DNA of 64,000 bases from Acinetobacter dispersus (GCF_009884975.1 NZ_CP041970.1:3410001-3474000), one strand, 5' to 3'. Positions 37,463-47,582 are shown, numbered from the stretch's first letter. Program-made: numbers and translations. The notes: generated by a model not told the origin, from the letters alone.

Positions 37463-40400
37463 ATGAATAATAAGATAAGAAAAATTACCCGAAATGAGCA
37501 TCAACCAAGAAGAAAAATCAAAGGTTTATTGTTTAGCTGCACGGTATTGTCCAGTTTCTTTGTACTTTCTTCGGTTGCATCTGCAAGCGATATCGAAATT
37601 TATCAGCCAGCAGCAGGGAATAAAAAGCGTTTAATGTTGATGGTTGATCAGTCTCGAAGCATGGGGGGCGCTGGTCTTTTAGATTTAGTGAAGGATTACC
37701 CATTGTGTATCGATCAGGGTGTTACCGATGTACTAGGTAAAAATGGCTTGAATTTGGGGATTAAAGTTGCGGGTCAGACCGATCTAATCGATGTGACTAA
37801 AGAGGCGACTGATCTCGTGAATAAAGCGATCTTGAAAGGTTTGCTTGGCAACGGTCAAGGTCAGGGAATACTGGATTCAATTGCAGAGATTAAAACGGAA
37901 CAACCAAGTACAGCTTATCCTTTCCCTCGCCAATCTTGTACAGTGGTGACTACAGATGCGACGGTTAAGTTATTAGATAACTTACTCAATGGCTTATTAG
38001 GGGTGAAAACGGGTTTATCTGCTGAACAATATATCCGTGACACTTGTGATCCGCTGATTGATATTAGCTTACTTAAATCAATTACCAATTCCTCTACCGT
38101 AGGAATTTATCGTTGCTATGACAAGAACTCACGTGTCCGAATGGCACTCACTGATGTTTTGAAAGGTAAAAAAGGTGAAGGCGGTTTACCTAATATCGAT
38201 CAAATCCCAGATAGTACTATGGTCGGCTTATCGGTCTCACCTTATAACCAAACCGTGAATGATCGTGCTGGTGCGATTGTATTTGAACCTAAATTACTCA
38301 GTGATACTTATCTTTATAACGGAAAAACCCAGACGCATCGTCAACATATGATTGACTATATTGCTAGCGCAAATATGGATTCTAAAGGTGAATTTAATTT
38401 ACAAAGTCTACTTTTGATTGTACCGAAGCTGGTGAGTGGTTTACTCAATGATGTGGTTGCAACACTAGGGAAAATTTTAAGTAACCCACTTGATGCAGTT
38501 AGTGAATTATTAAATCTGGAAAATACCAATAATGCCTTAAATGATGTGCTTACCATGCTCGGCCTTGGTGGTAATAATCCAATGGCGAGTACCTATGCAG
38601 AAACAGGTGCCTACTTGTTGGGGAACACCACCAAGGGGACAGGTGCAAGACAATATGCTAAACGTAATGCTTTGTTAGGGCTTGGGGGTATATCACTGCT
38701 ATGGACTGATTATGAATGTAATGCTTGGAAAGCTGATGGCATGACCTGTGCTGATTGGAAATATGCAGGTTTGTTGGGTGTAAATACCACTGGTTATAAA
38801 AAAGTCGATGGAAACCTATTGAATCTGTTGGGTATTTTACAAGTCGGGAGGCAAGAGATTTTTTATGAATATCGTGCCGATGTTGATGCGAAATATAGCG
38901 GTTTTAAAGACAGCCAAAAAAATAACAGTAGCATTAACCCCCTGATTAAAAGTAATGGCAACTTTTATCAGCCTCCATCGACAGCCCCGCAATGTGATGC
39001 TAATGGTTTAATGGTGATCGCAGGTGGGGTGCCAACTATTGCGCCAACTTTGACAGACTCCTTATTGCAACCTCAAGGCAGTCAATCTGATGCGACTAAA
39101 GTTGCGATGGAACGCTTGATGGCCAGAAGTTTGGATAATAATCAGAGCTTAAATGTCCAATATAAAGATGGCCGTTTGAATGATAGTTGGAGTTTTAGAT
39201 GTAATTCAACAGATTTGAAGTCGACCACGCTAGGTAATAATAAGAACTCAAATGACAATACTGACTTTGCAACATGGCAGTGTATTGGTGCTTATGCACG
39301 CGATATTCGGGCATTAAAAGCCAACCCAATTAAAACCGCGGTGATCGGTTTGGATCGCTCATTTTTACAACTGCCAGCGTATATTGCTGGGCAGGAAAAT
39401 AGTACTGATACCAAAGGCCTAACTCAAATCTCAAGTACCAATGTGGCACAGGATCAACTGTTAACAGGTATTGTACCGAAAGCAGTGCGAGATTTATTGG
39501 GCGCCACGGGGGCACTTTTAGATGGTTTATTGCCGAATAGTTTGATCGGCAGTGGTTTAACCACAGGGATTACTAGTCTGTTAGACCGTTTATTACCAAG
39601 AAATCCAGAAGATATTAAAAATATGGCACGCTGGGGGGTAATAGGTGGTGGTGGTTGGTATAACGCTGCGAATAGCCAAAATATTGCACAAAGTATCAAG
39701 GATTTTCATGATGACTTAGGTGTGACAGATGGCGACCCAATTGGTTTGCAAACGCTTCCAGAAGATCCACTGACACCTTATCGTATGACGAATGAAGTCT
39801 ATAAAAGCATGTTTGAACCGACTGAGAAAGCCAGTTGGATAGGTAACTTTAAAAAATATTATGTAGAAAGCGATAATTCGGTGAATAAACTCAAAGATGC
39901 CTGGGACGCAGCGTCAACGAGTTATGATGTACAAGACTGGAATAAAGGTGGTGTGCTCGCCAAACTTAAAAATTTAAAGAATAAAACGAATAACTCGGAT
40001 CCAACTAAACCGATTATTACCGAGCGTAAAGTATTGATAAACCGTGATTGCCAACAAATTGCAAATACGACAACTTATCAATTTACAGAAGTGGGTGGTT
40101 TAAAAACGATTGATAATAAATATCTAGATGTGAAATGTGGCTCTGGAACGACTACTCAGACAGATGCTAAAGGCTATTTACTGATGAATTTATTGGGCTA
40201 CAACGTGGGTAATGCTGCAACAACTGCTGATTTGACTGAAGCAAATCGTACAAACTGGCAGGTGGGAATGAATCTGCACTCGACACCGATTAAATTGACT
40301 CAGGAAGCGACTTTTAATGCGGATAACAGTATTAAAGAGCGCAAAGATTATATGTTGTTTGGTACAACCCAAGGTTTATTACATGTGGTCGATGCCGAAA

Positions 40401-41968
40401 CTGGCGAGGAAACTTTTGCTTTTGTACCTAATGAGATGCTAGAAAATTCGCAACAGAGCAAAGCGTTCTTGGATAAGCCGTCTGGTGTGAAAGCAAATAT
40501 GGCCTATGGTATCGATGGTGCTTGGACAAGCTATAGTGAATATGCTTATGGTATGAAAGCGATGAGTAGCGGTAGTACCAGTAGTGAAGTGGTTGCAACG
40601 GTCGGTGAAATTAAAAAAGATGGTAAAGTTCTCGCGAAAGGTAAGCAAATGGCCTATGGCGGTTTACGCATGGGTGGACGTAGTTACTATGCATTGGATT
40701 TGAGTGATATCAGCCAACCAAAACTCAAATTTCACATTGATCCTGATAACAACCGTATTATCAGTCTACAAGCGAACGGAAGCTATAAAACCACCATCAA
40801 TACTGCCTTGGCATCTATGGGGCAAAGTTGGTCTAAACCGACGATCACCACCATTATGTATAAAGGTGCTGCAAAACGTGTGATGCTGGTAGGTGGTGGC
40901 TATGACATGGAATATGAAAAAGCAGTACCTACAATTACGGATGCGACCAAGGGGCGTATGGTCTATATGTTTGATGCCGATAATGGCGATTTGATCTGGT
41001 ATGCCGGAGGAGATAGCCAAAGCACCTCATGTAACCCAGATAGCACAAGTTATGGATTGAAGGCGAAAGATTTATTTAGTGTGGTAAGTCGTATCAATGC
41101 GGTAGATCGTGATGGGGACGGTATGGCAGACCATCTCTATTTTGGTGACCTTGGCGGCCAAGTATGGCGGATTGATCTAAGCAAAGACTTTGCTACAAAA
41201 GCTGGTAGTTGTGGTGCTTATACTGCGCTGTTTAAAGATAGTACAAGTCGCTTTTATGAAGCACCAAATTTTAGTGTGTATGGTTATGAGCAACCGCTTG
41301 CAGTGGTGAGTATTGCTTCGGGAAATCGTAGTCTTCCATTTAGTGATAAAAGCTCAAGCAGTACAATTTACAACCTCTTTGATCAGGATGTCGTACGTAG
41401 AAACTTCACCGCTACGGGGAATAGCACGCCTAAACTCTTACCAACTGATCTTAAAGCGATGCTGACTGCGAGTGATTTGAAAGGGAAAAATCTAGTACAA
41501 GTCAAAGCGATGCTGCCTAATGGTTGGTATGCACAGGCCAATACTGTGGTTGGAAAAGAGCTTGATGCACAAGGTAATGAAGTGAGTCTCACCAATCAAA
41601 CAGGTAGTAAGGTTTTAAGCGAGATGGTGGTGATGAATAAGAGCCTTTATGCCAGTGTCTATAATCCCAATACCACTATAGGCAATGGTTGTAAAATTCA
41701 GGCCAATGGTGCGACTACAGTTCAGCGCTTCTGCTTACCGTTTGGTGTCTGTGAAAAAGATATCAAAGACGTGACTATGAGCTTTGGCGCAGGGCATGGG
41801 ATTGTGGATTCGATGGTAGGTGCTGGAATTGGTTTAAGTGACAAAAATGGTCTGACACGTCAGCTACTGAATCCAAATGCAAAAGATAAAATTGGGAATA
41901 GTAAACTTCCAATGAATACCATGCGTCGTCAATTAGTGCCACTCACTTGGTATGAACGTAATGAATAA
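37463..41968 (+). CDS. pilY1: PilY1-like pilus tip adhesin (operon 2)
   Basis: A 1501-residue PilY1 paralogue. The signal peptide is cut near residue 41 (SVASA/SD). The vWA-like N-terminal half starts with LMLMVDQSRSM, MIDAS D62-x-S-x-S intact, and contains long inserts rich in Leu and Gly (DLLGATGALLDGLLPNSLIG near 678). A Cys/Trp motif CNAWKADGMTCADW lies near residue 425. The C-terminal propeller has MLFGTTQGLLHVVDAETG, MGGRSYYALDLSDI and the calcium loop VDRDGDGMADHLYFGD near 1213, all with close matches in the operon 1 copy. The end PLTWYERNE matches NRWYERYAKVN. GGGAG precedes the ATG. The N-terminal half differs most between the two, suggesting different ligands. Confidence 0.93.
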   Translation: MNNKIRKITRNEHQPRRKIKGLLFSCTVLSSFFVLSSVASASDIEIYQPAAGNKKRLMLMVDQSRSMGGAGLLDLVKDYPLCIDQGVTDVLGKNGLNLGIKVAGQTDLIDVTKEATDLVNKAILKGLLGNGQGQGILDSIAEIKTEQPSTAYPFPRQSCTVVTTDATVKLLDNLLNGLLGVKTGLSAEQYIRDTCDPLIDISLLKSITNSSTVGIYRCYDKNSRVRMALTDVLKGKKGEGGLPNIDQIPDSTMVGLSVSPYNQTVNDRAGAIVFEPKLLSDTYLYNGKTQTHRQHMIDYIASANMDSKGEFNLQSLLLIVPKLVSGLLNDVVATLGKILSNPLDAVSELLNLENTNNALNDVLTMLGLGGNNPMASTYAETGAYLLGNTTKGTGARQYAKRNALLGLGGISLLWTDYECNAWKADGMTCADWKYAGLLGVNTTGYKKVDGNLLNLLGILQVGRQEIFYEYRADVDAKYSGFKDSQKNNSSINPLIKSNGNFYQPPSTAPQCDANGLMVIAGGVPTIAPTLTDSLLQPQGSQSDATKVAMERLMARSLDNNQSLNVQYKDGRLNDSWSFRCNSTDLKSTTLGNNKNSNDNTDFATWQCIGAYARDIRALKANPIKTAVIGLDRSFLQLPAYIAGQENSTDTKGLTQISSTNVAQDQLLTGIVPKAVRDLLGATGALLDGLLPNSLIGSGLTTGITSLLDRLLPRNPEDIKNMARWGVIGGGGWYNAANSQNIAQSIKDFHDDLGVTDGDPIGLQTLPEDPLTPYRMTNEVYKSMFEPTEKASWIGNFKKYYVESDNSVNKLKDAWDAASTSYDVQDWNKGGVLAKLKNLKNKTNNSDPTKPIITERKVLINRDCQQIANTTTYQFTEVGGLKTIDNKYLDVKCGSGTTTQTDAKGYLLMNLLGYNVGNAATTADLTEANRTNWQVGMNLHSTPIKLTQEATFNADNSIKERKDYMLFGTTQGLLHVVDAETGEETFAFVPNEMLENSQQSKAFLDKPSGVKANMAYGIDGAWTSYSEYAYGMKAMSSGSTSSEVVATVGEIKKDGKVLAKGKQMAYGGLRMGGRSYYALDLSDISQPKLKFHIDPDNNRIISLQANGSYKTTINTALASMGQSWSKPTITTIMYKGAAKRVMLVGGGYDMEYEKAVPTITDATKGRMVYMFDADNGDLIWYAGGDSQSTSCNPDSTSYGLKAKDLFSVVSRINAVDRDGDGMADHLYFGDLGGQVWRIDLSKDFATKAGSCGAYTALFKDSTSRFYEAPNFSVYGYEQPLAVVSIASGNRSLPFSDKSSSSTIYNLFDQDVVRRNFTATGNSTPKLLPTDLKAMLTASDLKGKNLVQVKAMLPNGWYAQANTVVGKELDAQGNEVSLTNQTGSKVLSEMVVMNKSLYASVYNPNTTIGNGCKIQANGATTVQRFCLPFGVCEKDIKDVTMSFGAGHGIVDSMVGAGIGLSDKNGLTRQLLNPNAKDKIGNSKLPMNTMRRQLVPLTWYERNE

Positions 41969-42527
41969 AATGCAGTTATGTCGATGTGTCGCTTTGGAGG
42001 TGGTAAGACCTCATGTTTCTTACCACGTCCAACCTAGTAATCGTTCTTGTGCAAAGAGGAAACGTTGCGCAGGTTTTACTCTAATTGAGCTGATGATTAC
42101 GGTGGCAATCGTGGCAATTATTGCTGCGATTGCGGTTCCAAGTTATGACACCTATATCCGCCGTGCAGACTTATCTACAGCACAACAAGAAATGCTTAAA
42201 GTTGCAGAGCTCTTGGAAAAACATCGGGCACGCAATTTTAGTTATGATGGTTTTGTGCTGAAAGGAACCGCGACGAATCAAGGTGCTTACTACACTGTAC
42301 CTAGCGCAACCAACACCACCTTGCCTCTACCTTTGACAGCAACGAGTGGTAACCAAAAATTCACGTTAACATTAACGGTCAATACTCAGGCATGGTCATT
42401 AAAAGCCGTGAGTCAAAGTCCGAGGAATTATTCCTTGTTATTAACCAGCACAGGTCTTAAATGTAAGACTAAAACGGCTGCAAATATGACAACATCAAGC
42501 TGTGGTAATGAGACAGAAGACTGGTAA
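41961..42527 (+). CDS. pilE: PilE-like minor pilin with long leader (operon 2)
   Basis: Minor pilin of about 188 residues. The mature helix [20 protein letters not shown] has Glu5, and the end CGNETEDW matches the operon 1 copy (CGAGSEDW). The start is uncertain: in-frame ATGs at 41952, 41961 and 41970 lie within or next to the pilY1 end, and none has a clear SD. Each gives a leader of 35-41 residues with several Cys and Arg (KRKRCAG at its end). The leader DNA holds an 8-bp hairpin, GTGGTAAG/CTTACCAC. No terminator was seen between this gene and rpsP. Confidence 0.83.
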   Translation: MNKMQLCRCVALEVVRPHVSYHVQPSNRSCAKRKRCAGFTLIELMITVAIVAIIAAIAVPSYDTYIRRADLSTAQQEMLKVAELLEKHRARNFSYDGFVLKGTATNQGAYYTVPSATNTTLPLPLTATSGNQKFTLTLTVNTQAWSLKAVSQSPRNYSLLLTSTGLKCKTKTAANMTTSSCGNETEDW

Positions 42528-42690
42528 CTCAGTAGATTTTATAAATTAAATTCAGAGCTGTGGATAACCCAAAATTTAATCTTTCTTTCAAGGCAAATAT
42601 AACGTAGAATATCGCCCTCTATGAAAGGGGTTTGAAGTGTTGCCGATGGTCGGCGCAGGGATAATCCGTAAAAATTATAAGGTTGTTCTC

Positions 42691-42948
42691 ATGGTTGTTA
42701 TTCGTTTAGCGCGCGGTGGTGCAAAAAAACGTCCATTCTATCAAATCATTGTAACTGATAGCCGCAATGCACGTGATGGTCGTTTCATCGAGCGTATTGG
42801 TTTCTTTAACCCAACTGCACAAGGTAAAGCTGAAAAAGTTCGTTTAGATGCTGACCGTTTTGCTCACTGGGTTGCTCAAGGTGCTCAACCTTCAGATCGC
42901 GTTGCTTCTTTAGCTGCTCAAGCTAAAAAAGCTGCAACTACTGCATAA
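42691..42948 (+). CDS. rpsP: 30S ribosomal protein S16
   Basis: Small-subunit protein needed for 30S assembly. It has 85 residues and the family start [20 protein letters not shown] (ATG 42691, AAGG at eight bases). [16 protein letters not shown] is the core signature. First gene of rpsP-rimM-trmD-rplS. The 160 bases upstream hold a DnaA-box 9-mer (42559-42567) and presumably the operon promoter. An in-frame TTG at 42637 is not used. Confidence 0.97.
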   Translation: MVVIRLARGGAKKRPFYQIIVTDSRNARDGRFIERIGFFNPTAQGKAEKVRLDADRFAHWVAQGAQPSDRVASLAAQAKKAATTA

Positions 42949-42964
42949 TTGTAGTAGGTAGCCC

Positions 42965-43513
42965 ATGACATCGACACAGAATGTGCCAGAAGATCGTATT
43001 CAGATTGGACAGTTACGTTCAGCTTATGGATTGAATGGGTGGCTCTGGGTTTACTCTAATACAGAACCTATGAGCAATATGTTTGACTACCTTCCTTGGT
43101 ACATTGAGACCAAGGCAGGTTGGCAAACTATTGATGTAAAACGTTGGAAACCACATGGCAAAGGCTTGGTTGTTGCATTAAAGGACGTGAATGATCGTAC
43201 TGGTGCAGAAAATCTGGTTGGCGCAAATATCTGGATTGCCAAATCTCAGCTACCAAAAGCAGATGTAGACGAGTATTACTGGTCTGATCTTAAAGGGCTA
43301 ACGGTGTTAGGTCTTGATGATGAAGAACAAGAAGTCAATCTCGGTCAAATCTACGAACTGTTTGAAACAGGTGCCAATGATGTCATGGTCGTAAAAGCGA
43401 CACCTGATAGCATTGATGCTGAAGAGCGAATGATTCCTTGGCATAAAGATGTGGTACAACGCGTTGATCTTGAAGCTGGTCGTATTTACGTCAATTGGGG
43501 CGTAGACTACTAA
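42965..43513 (+). CDS. rimM: ribosome maturation factor RimM
   Basis: Binds ribosomal protein S19 and helps 16S 3' domain maturation. It has 182 residues with an N-terminal RimM domain (IQIGQLRSAYGLNGWLWVYS near 12-31) and a C-terminal PRC-barrel (YYWSDLKGLTVLG near 101, GANDVMVVK, then MIPWHKDVVQRVDLEAGRIYV). Sits between rpsP and trmD as in most bacteria, 16 bases after rpsP. Confidence 0.96.
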   Translation: MTSTQNVPEDRIQIGQLRSAYGLNGWLWVYSNTEPMSNMFDYLPWYIETKAGWQTIDVKRWKPHGKGLVVALKDVNDRTGAENLVGANIWIAKSQLPKADVDEYYWSDLKGLTVLGLDDEEQEVNLGQIYELFETGANDVMVVKATPDSIDAEERMIPWHKDVVQRVDLEAGRIYVNWGVDY

Positions 43514-43558
43514 TCCTTTCGGGGAAAGTAGCGCAGCAGGAAAATAAAGGAGTCTGCG

Positions 43559-44299
43559 GTGTTTTTTGCAGTCATCACATTGTTTCCTGAAATGTTTGAA
43601 GCGATTACAGCGCACGGGATTAGCGGGCGTGCAGCAAAGCGTGACATCGTGCAAGTAACTTGCATTAACCCACGAGATTTTGCTGAGGGCAACTATAAAC
43701 GAGTGGATGAACGTCCGTTCGGTGGTGGGCCTGGTATGGTGATGATGGCTGAGCCTTTGGCACAAGCAATTACCCATGCTAAACAACTTGCAATGCAAGC
43801 AGGCTGTGTCCATGCGCCAGTGGTGTATATGTCACCGCAAGGCAAAACCTTAAATGAACAGGCAGTACAACAATTCGTTGATTATGATGGTTTGATTGTA
43901 TTGTGTGGGCGTTATGAAGGGGTCGATGAGCGTTTAATCCAGCATTATGTTGATCAAGAATGGTCAATTGGGGATTACGTATTATCGGGTGGTGAACTTC
44001 CTGCCATGGTATTGCTCGACAGTATTATTCGTCGATTGCCAAATGTCATGTCTGACGAGCAATCTGCGATACAAGATTCTTTTGTGGATGGTTTATTGGA
44101 TTGTCCACAATATACCAAGCCTGACTGTTTCGAAGGGTTAGATGTGCCTGAGGTACTTAAATCAGGACATCATGCCAATATTGAGAAATGGCGTTTTTTG
44201 CAGCGTTATCAACGTACTTTAGACCGTCGACCAGAATTGGTGGAAAAAGTAGAGTTGAGCAAACAGCAAATTAAATGGCTAAAAGATTCGAAAGGTTAA
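43559..44299 (+). CDS. trmD: tRNA (guanine-37-N1)-methyltransferase
   Basis: Methylates G37 next to the anticodon, preventing +1 frameshifting, with SAM. It has 246 residues. Start is GTG 43559 with AAAGGAG upstream, giving [13 protein letters not shown]. The trefoil-knot SAM motifs [21 protein letters not shown] and [13 protein letters not shown] are all present. The 45-base gap from rimM has no terminator. A weak hairpin follows the stop. Confidence 0.97.
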   Translation: MFFAVITLFPEMFEAITAHGISGRAAKRDIVQVTCINPRDFAEGNYKRVDERPFGGGPGMVMMAEPLAQAITHAKQLAMQAGCVHAPVVYMSPQGKTLNEQAVQQFVDYDGLIVLCGRYEGVDERLIQHYVDQEWSIGDYVLSGGELPAMVLLDSIIRRLPNVMSDEQSAIQDSFVDGLLDCPQYTKPDCFEGLDVPEVLKSGHHANIEKWRFLQRYQRTLDRRPELVEKVELSKQQIKWLKDSKG

Positions 44300-44327
44300 A
44301 CTGGTATCAGTTTGTCTTCGCACCCAA

Positions 44328-44353
44328 CGAGAAGCTTTGCTTCGAGTTTTACT
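44328..44353 (+). terminator. hairpin between trmD and rplS
   Basis: GAAGC-TTT-GCTTC core (extended by flanking C/G) followed by GTTTTAC. It may attenuate transcription into rplS, which is often needed at a higher level than trmD. Confidence 0.55.
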
Positions 44354-44493
44354 TAAACTTGGTTTAAGTTAAAAATAGGCTCTTTAAAGCAATTTTGCTC
44401 TAAAGGGAAAGTTAAACGGGAGATATGCGCTTTAGCCTCTATTCCCAGCGGTGTCAGAGACCTCTTCTCTCCCGCACATATTGGAGATTCCAC

Positions 44494-44865
44494 ATGAGTG
44501 GTAAACATCCTTTAGTTCAAGCTGTTGAAAATGCACAGTTAAAATCAGACATCCCTGCTTTTGCACCGGGCGATACAGTTATCGTTCAAGTTAAAGTAAA
44601 AGAGGGTGAACGTGAACGTCTTCAAGCATTTGAAGGTGTTGTAATCGCGAAGAAAAATCGTGGTTTGAACTCTGCTTTCACAGTTCGTAAAATCTCTAGC
44701 GGTGTTGGTGTTGAGCGTGTTTTCCAAACTCACTCTCCAATCGTTGCTAAAATCGAAGTGAAACGTCGTGGTGACGTTCGTCGTGCTAAACTTTACTACC
44801 TACGCGAGTTGTCTGGTAAAGCTGCACGTATTCGTGAAAAGTTACCAGCTCGTAAACAAGGTTAA
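44494..44865 (+). CDS. rplS: 50S ribosomal protein L19
   Basis: Large-subunit protein at the 30S-50S interface. It has 123 residues starting [17 protein letters not shown] (ATG 44494 preceded by TTGGAGA). [31 protein letters not shown] and [16 protein letters not shown] are family signatures. The reading upstream to 44425 is leader. Last gene of the ribosomal/tRNA operon, closed by a strong terminator. Confidence 0.97.
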   Translation: MSGKHPLVQAVENAQLKSDIPAFAPGDTVIVQVKVKEGERERLQAFEGVVIAKKNRGLNSAFTVRKISSGVGVERVFQTHSPIVAKIEVKRRGDVRRAKLYYLRELSGKAARIREKLPARKQG

Positions 44866-44885
44866 TTTTAACTTTGTTGTAAAGC

Positions 44886-44914
44886 AAAAAAATGCGCCTT
44901 TGGCGCATTTTTTT
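44886..44914 (+). terminator. rplS terminator
   Basis: AAATGCGCC-TTT-GGCGCATTT is a perfect 9-bp stem with flanking A and T runs. Confidence 0.93.
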
Positions 44915-45003
44915 ATGTCTGTTTGCGGCTAAAAGCCAATCCTTTTTTAAATCCTAGGCCGAGTTTTGCTAAAATAGGTCTTTATGCTTTGACTTTTCTT
45001 TTT

Positions 45004-45897
45004 ATGAAAAAAAGTGCTTACCGCCATTTAAGCGGTGTTTTCCTATTAAATAAGCCTTTAGGTTTAAGTTCTAACTCAGCATTGCAAAAGGTACGTCGTC
45101 TTTTTAATGCACAAAAGGCAGGGCATACAGGTGCACTCGATCCATTGGCAACAGGACTATTGCCCATCTGTTTAGGTGAAGCGACCAAGTTTTCGCATTA
45201 TTTACTCGATTCAACCAAACGCTATCAAACTACGGTCAAGTTAGGGCAAACCACAGCGACCGGGGATGTGGAAGGTGAAATTCTCCAGCAGAGAGAAGTA
45301 CCTGCATTAACAGAAGCGTATATTGAGCAAGTTCTGACACAGTTTCGTGGTGATATTCAGCAAGTACCGCCGATGTATTCAGCCTTGAAACGCGAAGGTC
45401 GTCCACTCTATGAATTAGCACGTAAAGGCATTGAGATTGAGCGTGAAGCACGTCCAGTTACTATTTATGATTTAACTTTAGTTGATTTCACTGAAGATAG
45501 TCTGACATTGGATGTGACTTGCTCAAAAGGCACTTATATCCGTGTATTGGGTGAAGATATTGGCGAGGCTTTGGGTTGTGGTGGGCATTTAACTAAATTG
45601 CATCGTACTCAAACAGGGCACTTTGAGATTAATCCAAGTTACACCATTGAATATCTCGAAAGCCTTTCTTTGGAAGAGCGGGATGCATTATTACTGTCAG
45701 TGTATTCACCTGTTGAGCATTTTCCTCGGGTGCAATTGCCAGAAGGGCGTGAAAAGTATTTCGGCAATGGTCAGGAAAGTAATATCGATCATGAAGCTGC
45801 AGCTGAAGTGTTGGTGTTCGATGGAGAGCGCTGCTTAGGCTTGGCTGAAATCACCGATAAAAAACGTCTAGTACCAAAACGCTTGTTAAATTTATAA
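45004..45897 (+). CDS. truB: tRNA pseudouridine-55 synthase
   Basis: Makes pseudouridine 55 in the T-loop of tRNAs. It has 297 residues. ATG 45004 gives [20 protein letters not shown], the usual start; longer readings run into untranslated DNA. The catalytic Asp lies in [14 protein letters not shown] (near residue 43). [21 protein letters not shown] (split) and [15 protein letters not shown] complete the family pattern. A short C-terminal PUA-like tail is present. It follows rplS but behind a terminator. Confidence 0.96.
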   Translation: MKKSAYRHLSGVFLLNKPLGLSSNSALQKVRRLFNAQKAGHTGALDPLATGLLPICLGEATKFSHYLLDSTKRYQTTVKLGQTTATGDVEGEILQQREVPALTEAYIEQVLTQFRGDIQQVPPMYSALKREGRPLYELARKGIEIEREARPVTIYDLTLVDFTEDSLTLDVTCSKGTYIRVLGEDIGEALGCGGHLTKLHRTQTGHFEINPSYTIEYLESLSLEERDALLLSVYSPVEHFPRVQLPEGREKYFGNGQESNIDHEAAAEVLVFDGERCLGLAEITDKKRLVPKRLLNL

Positions 45898-45908
45898 GAG
45901 TATCGTCA

Positions 45909-46676
45909 ATGGAATGGGAACTGATTCTAACCTTAGTGTTCTTTGCTTTTTGTGCAGGAACCATTGATGCTGCTGTAGGTGGTGGCGGTTTGATTCAGAT
46001 TCCTGCATTGATGGGAGCCTTACCACAAACGGCACCTGCGACCTTATTTGGAACCAATAAACTGGCCTCCATTTGCGGAACGGGTTCTGCGGCTTTTTCA
46101 TTTGTACGCCGTGTCAAATTGCAATGGTCATTACTCGGTGTGATTGCACTATTTGCCTTTATCAGCTCATTCATTGGGGCGGCCTGTGTATCTTTGGTGC
46201 CAACCCATATCCTAAGGCCGATTGTTTTGGTCATGCTGATCGTGATTGCGATTTATACCTTTATGAAAAAGCAATTCGGGCAAGTGCACGTCGATCAAAA
46301 AATCACGCCAAAGTTACTGGTGCTGGCTGCGATGGGTAGTCTAGCGATTGGTTTCTATGATGGTATTTTTGGTCCAGGTACGGGCAGTTTCTTTATTTTC
46401 TTTTTCATTCGCTTTTTACAGGTCGATTTCTTACATGCTTCGGCATTATCAAAGATCGGCAACTTCATGACCAATCTGGCAGCACTCAGCTTCTTTATTC
46501 CGACAGGTCATGTGCTTTTTGCCTTGGGAATGATGATGGCGGTTGCCAATATTGCTGGCTCGTTATTGGGTGTCCGTTTGGCTCTAAAATACGGTAGTGG
46601 CTTTATCCGTATTTTATTCTTGATATTGGTGAGTATTTTAATCTGCCGCTTGGGCTATCAGATCATTGCGGGCTAG
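45909..46676 (+). CDS. TSUP (TauE/SafE) family permease
   Basis: A 255-residue inner-membrane protein with about eight hydrophobic segments. It shows the TSUP signature twice: GTIDAAVGGGGLIQIPALM near residue 18 and GFYDGIFGPGTGSFFIFFFI near residue 144. Related proteins are annotated as sulfite/organosulfonate exporters, but the substrate here is unknown. It starts 12 bases after truB and may be co-transcribed. It ends 9 bases from the convergent EamA gene without a clear terminator. Confidence 0.88.
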   Translation: MEWELILTLVFFAFCAGTIDAAVGGGGLIQIPALMGALPQTAPATLFGTNKLASICGTGSAAFSFVRRVKLQWSLLGVIALFAFISSFIGAACVSLVPTHILRPIVLVMLIVIAIYTFMKKQFGQVHVDQKITPKLLVLAAMGSLAIGFYDGIFGPGTGSFFIFFFIRFLQVDFLHASALSKIGNFMTNLAALSFFIPTGHVLFALGMMMAVANIAGSLLGVRLALKYGSGFIRILFLILVSILICRLGYQIIAG

Positions 46677-46685
46677 ATGATCTAC

Positions 46686-47555
46686 CTAAGCTTTCCCACC
46701 ACGTAAGGTAACGCCAATCGAAGCCACCATAATGCAAGCCAAAGCCACCCACTGAATCAAGCTAATTCGCTCATGTAGCAGCACCAGACCAGCTAAGGCT
46801 GCTAATGCAGGCGCAAGGCTGGAAAGTGTGCCATAGCTGAGCTTAGTTAGCCGTTTGAGGGCCATTAAATCCAAGGCATAAGGAATCGCAGTTGCGAGCA
46901 GGGCAATGACCAGTGCTTTGCCCCAATACTGGGTATCTAGCAGCACCGGCGCGTTATTCCAAAGACCGAAAGGTAGCATGGTGAGTGCAGATAGGCCAAT
47001 GGCAATGGTCAAGGCATGCATACCAATATTCTGCTGTACCACACGATGCCCATAATAAATATACAAGGCCCAAAAGAATCCAGCACCCAGCGCACATGCG
47101 GCACCAATATAGGAAAAGTGCTGCGCATGAGCATCGTTCCACGGCACCATTAAAGCAATGCCTAAAATCGCAAATGCCACCCAAATATAATCACTGCGCT
47201 GTTTAATCGAGAGTAAGGCTAAACCCAATGGGCCAATAAACTCTAAACCAACGGCAATGCCTTGCGGTAACTTACCTAATGAGGTGTAGAAAAGAATATT
47301 CATACAACCCAAGGCTGCACTATAACAGAGTAAATCTCGCCATTTTAGCTCCTTCAATTTGGAAATAATTTTCCATGAACGGAACATGATTGCCACCAGA
47401 ATGGTCGCAAAGCACAGTCTTAAAATGGTCACGGTGAGTGGATCAAGCGTAGCGATTAACTGCTTGGCAAAGGATGCACTGATTTGGTAGGACAGCATGG
47501 ACAAAACCATGTACAGCACAGCAATTAACTGGATATTTTTCATGTTGATAGCCAT
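46686..47555 (-). CDS. EamA/DMT family exporter, copy 1
   Basis: A 289-residue protein with ten predicted helices arranged as two EamA halves (about 8-140 and 150-285). It contains LCFATILVAIMFRSW, LEFIGPLGLALLS, and the second-half LKRLTKLSYGTLSSLAPALAA (in part), the pattern of RhtA/threonine-homoserine-type exporters. The substrate is unknown. It is clearly paralogous to the gene at 48076, with matching blocks such as FEFIGPL, RSLTPLSFGTLMSLEPAVAAL and IASIGCTF/VASIGVTL. The two copies are separated by a GNAT gene. Confidence 0.88.
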   Translation of the reverse strand: MAINMKNIQLIAVLYMVLSMLSYQISASFAKQLIATLDPLTVTILRLCFATILVAIMFRSWKIISKLKELKWRDLLCYSAALGCMNILFYTSLGKLPQGIAVGLEFIGPLGLALLSIKQRSDYIWVAFAILGIALMVPWNDAHAQHFSYIGAACALGAGFFWALYIYYGHRVVQQNIGMHALTIAIGLSALTMLPFGLWNNAPVLLDTQYWGKALVIALLATAIPYALDLMALKRLTKLSYGTLSSLAPALAALAGLVLLHERISLIQWVALACIMVASIGVTLRGGKA

Positions 47556-47582
47556 GTCATGTAGATAGAGGAGCTGAGATAT

